64,000 bases of DNA from an uncultured Pseudomonadota bacterium. Its GTDB lineage: Bacteria > Myxococcota_A > UBA796 > CAJQPC01. Made by a program: the position numbers and the translations under genes. The DNA is taken from contig CAJXRZ010000021.1 of the NCBI GenBank assembly GCA_913060515.1, positions 18,510 through 82,509 of the forward strand, given 5' to 3'. Shown here piece after piece: positions 63,263-64,000 of this stretch (within the stretch, counting starts at the first letter, position 1; every line of letters starts with the position of its first letter). The notes below the pieces were generated by a model. The model did no database searches and had not been told where the DNA came from. It saw only the letters and a program-made list of their open reading frames with translations.

Positions 63263-64000
63263 CTACCACTGCCCCCCGTCCAGGCTGATCTGGTAGGGGT
63301 CGCAGTCACTGCCCCGCGGCAGCGTCACCCGGGTCTTGGCGCTCCCCTCCGCGGGCACGTCTTCCAGATGGGCGCTGAAGTGCTCATCTGCACACTGAAT
63401 GCCCACCTCCAGCTCGGAGATGGGGACTTGGCTGTCGTTCTCAGCGGTGATGCGCACCTCCACCCGCCCGTCAGGGAAGGCGGTGGCCAGCCCGCTGATG
63501 TGTACCCAGTGGCCCATGTCCAAGGTGCGCTCGCGCTCTTGTGGGGTGAGCTCCAAGACGGCTTGGCCCGGGTCAAAGGTGACCGTGAACTGGCTGCTGA
63601 CGTTTAGGCCGAGCAGGCCGACGCTGTCGTCGTTGCCGCAGAGATCGCAGACCGCGATGGTGATGTTCTCCACAGCGAACCCACCCAGCCACACCTTGTC
63701 CAAGAGCACCAAGGGCGCCTCGGTGATGCCGTTGGCGGTGTGCAGCTGGGCTGTGGGCGCGTTGCCCGGAATGGTGACGCCCAGGGTGTCCAGGGCCTCG
63801 CGGGTCAAGGTGGTGAAGGTGGCGCCGGTGTCGAAGAGCATCCAGCGCTCGTTGTCCTGGCCGTCATGCTCCAGGCCCACGGGAATGCGCAGGCTGCGGC
63901 CTTGGCCCTCGTAGGGCAGGTGGATGCTCTCGCCCTCGCCGAGGGTGACGATGGGCGTGGGCCTGGGCGGCGGCTCGAGGCTGGGCGCAGTGGGTGCCTC
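63263..64000 (-). CDS. Retropepsin-like aspartic protease, N-terminus outside window
   Basis: The frame runs open off the right edge; 245 codons are visible, so the protein's start is missing. Near the window edge it reads VTLGEGESIHLPYEGQGRSL, then WMLFDTGATFTTL, the catalytic DTGA motif of retropepsin-like enzymes. LGVTIPGNA and the family GLLGLNVSSQFTVTFD follow (flap and hydrophobic loop). A C-terminal beta domain adds about 90 residues with Cys (IQCADEHF, SDCDPYQ). The upstream visible text PSLEPPPRPTP is a Pro-rich linker, suggesting an exported or lipoprotein N-terminus. It is convergent with the Gmad2-like gene. Confidence 0.82.
   Translation of the reverse strand, partial: EAPTAPSLEPPPRPTPIVTLGEGESIHLPYEGQGRSLRIPVGLEHDGQDNERWMLFDTGATFTTLTREALDTLGVTIPGNAPTAQLHTANGITEAPLVLLDKVWLGGFAVENITIAVCDLCGNDDSVGLLGLNVSSQFTVTFDPGQAVLELTPQERERTLDMGHWVHISGLATAFPDGRVEVRITAENDSQVPISELEVGIQCADEHFSAHLEDVPAEGSAKTRVTLPRGSDCDPYQISLDGGQW

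Noticed and set aside
1..64000. tRNA, rRNA and insertion sequences
   Set aside because: I looked for tRNA-like arms, transposase motifs and terminal inverted repeats around genes and saw none I could support; a covariance search (tRNAscan, Infernal) would settle the RNA part.

Overview
The window is a dense, GC-rich bacterial chromosome segment with about 52 protein genes and no rRNA, tRNA, CRISPR or transposase that I can see. It points to a deltaproteobacterial or Myxococcota-type organism. The signs are several eukaryotic-like Ser/Thr kinases and pseudokinases, many small lipoproteins, MopE-type Asp-rich DCDD/PGA repeats, an Oar-like TonB receptor, an RtcR/sigma-54 RNA-repair operon, and a C-terminal anchor resembling MYXO-CTERM (Gly/Cys-rich stretch, membrane segment, Arg cluster). 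This assignment is inferred from gene families, not from a marker tree.

Layout. 1-3957: RNA repair, with rtcR (cut by the window edge) divergent from rtcB, an unrecognised gene and rtcA behind a clear -24/-12 promoter. 3954-12238: an array of four related lipoproteins (MopE repeats plus fibrinogen-like domain) and two copies of an unknown protein, interrupted by a tetR/SDR pair with a palindromic operator. 12239-18037: an exported unknown, xanthine-dehydrogenase-type xdhB/xdhA, a cluster of inverted repeats, and a lipoprotein. 18106-27140: unknowns, a phosphodiester-glycosidase-like protein, a SpmA/SpmB-type membrane protein, a sulfatase-fold lipoprotein, and a matrixin-like protease with an exported partner. 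27480-32119: TonB receptor plus two lipoproteins, closed by a strong terminator.

32243-38593: exported protein, cca, a PEGA-like membrane protein, a pseudokinase/zinc-ribbon/PP2C fusion, and tgt. 38590-49744: a long minus-strand run with a membrane pseudokinase, two lipoproteins, aspS, a cytoplasmic subtilase, an unknown, a Ser/Thr kinase, a PP-loop ATPase and a spermidine-synthase-like membrane protein. 49804-52454: bolA, a metalloprotease lipoprotein and two paralogous lipoproteins. 52562-55678: pheT without pheS, and two cytochrome c lipoproteins. 55899-62232: an SRPBCC-like fragment, an ECF-like sigma factor with an FG-GAP lipoprotein, a divergent transmembrane kinase with its partner, and a class III cyclase. 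62292-64000: an unknown, a Gmad2-like lipoprotein and a retropepsin-like protease cut by the window edge.

Two themes recur. Signalling proteins (kinases, pseudokinases, PP2C, sigma factor, cyclase) sit beside surface lipoproteins. Eleven lipoproteins have extremely short signal peptides (lipid Cys at residue 7-12) with no Lys or Arg before the lipobox. The best candidates for undescribed biology are the middle gene of the rtc operon, the kinase/unknown/subtilase cluster, the pseudokinase-PP2C fusion, the fibrinogen-domain lipoprotein array, and this short-signal pattern.
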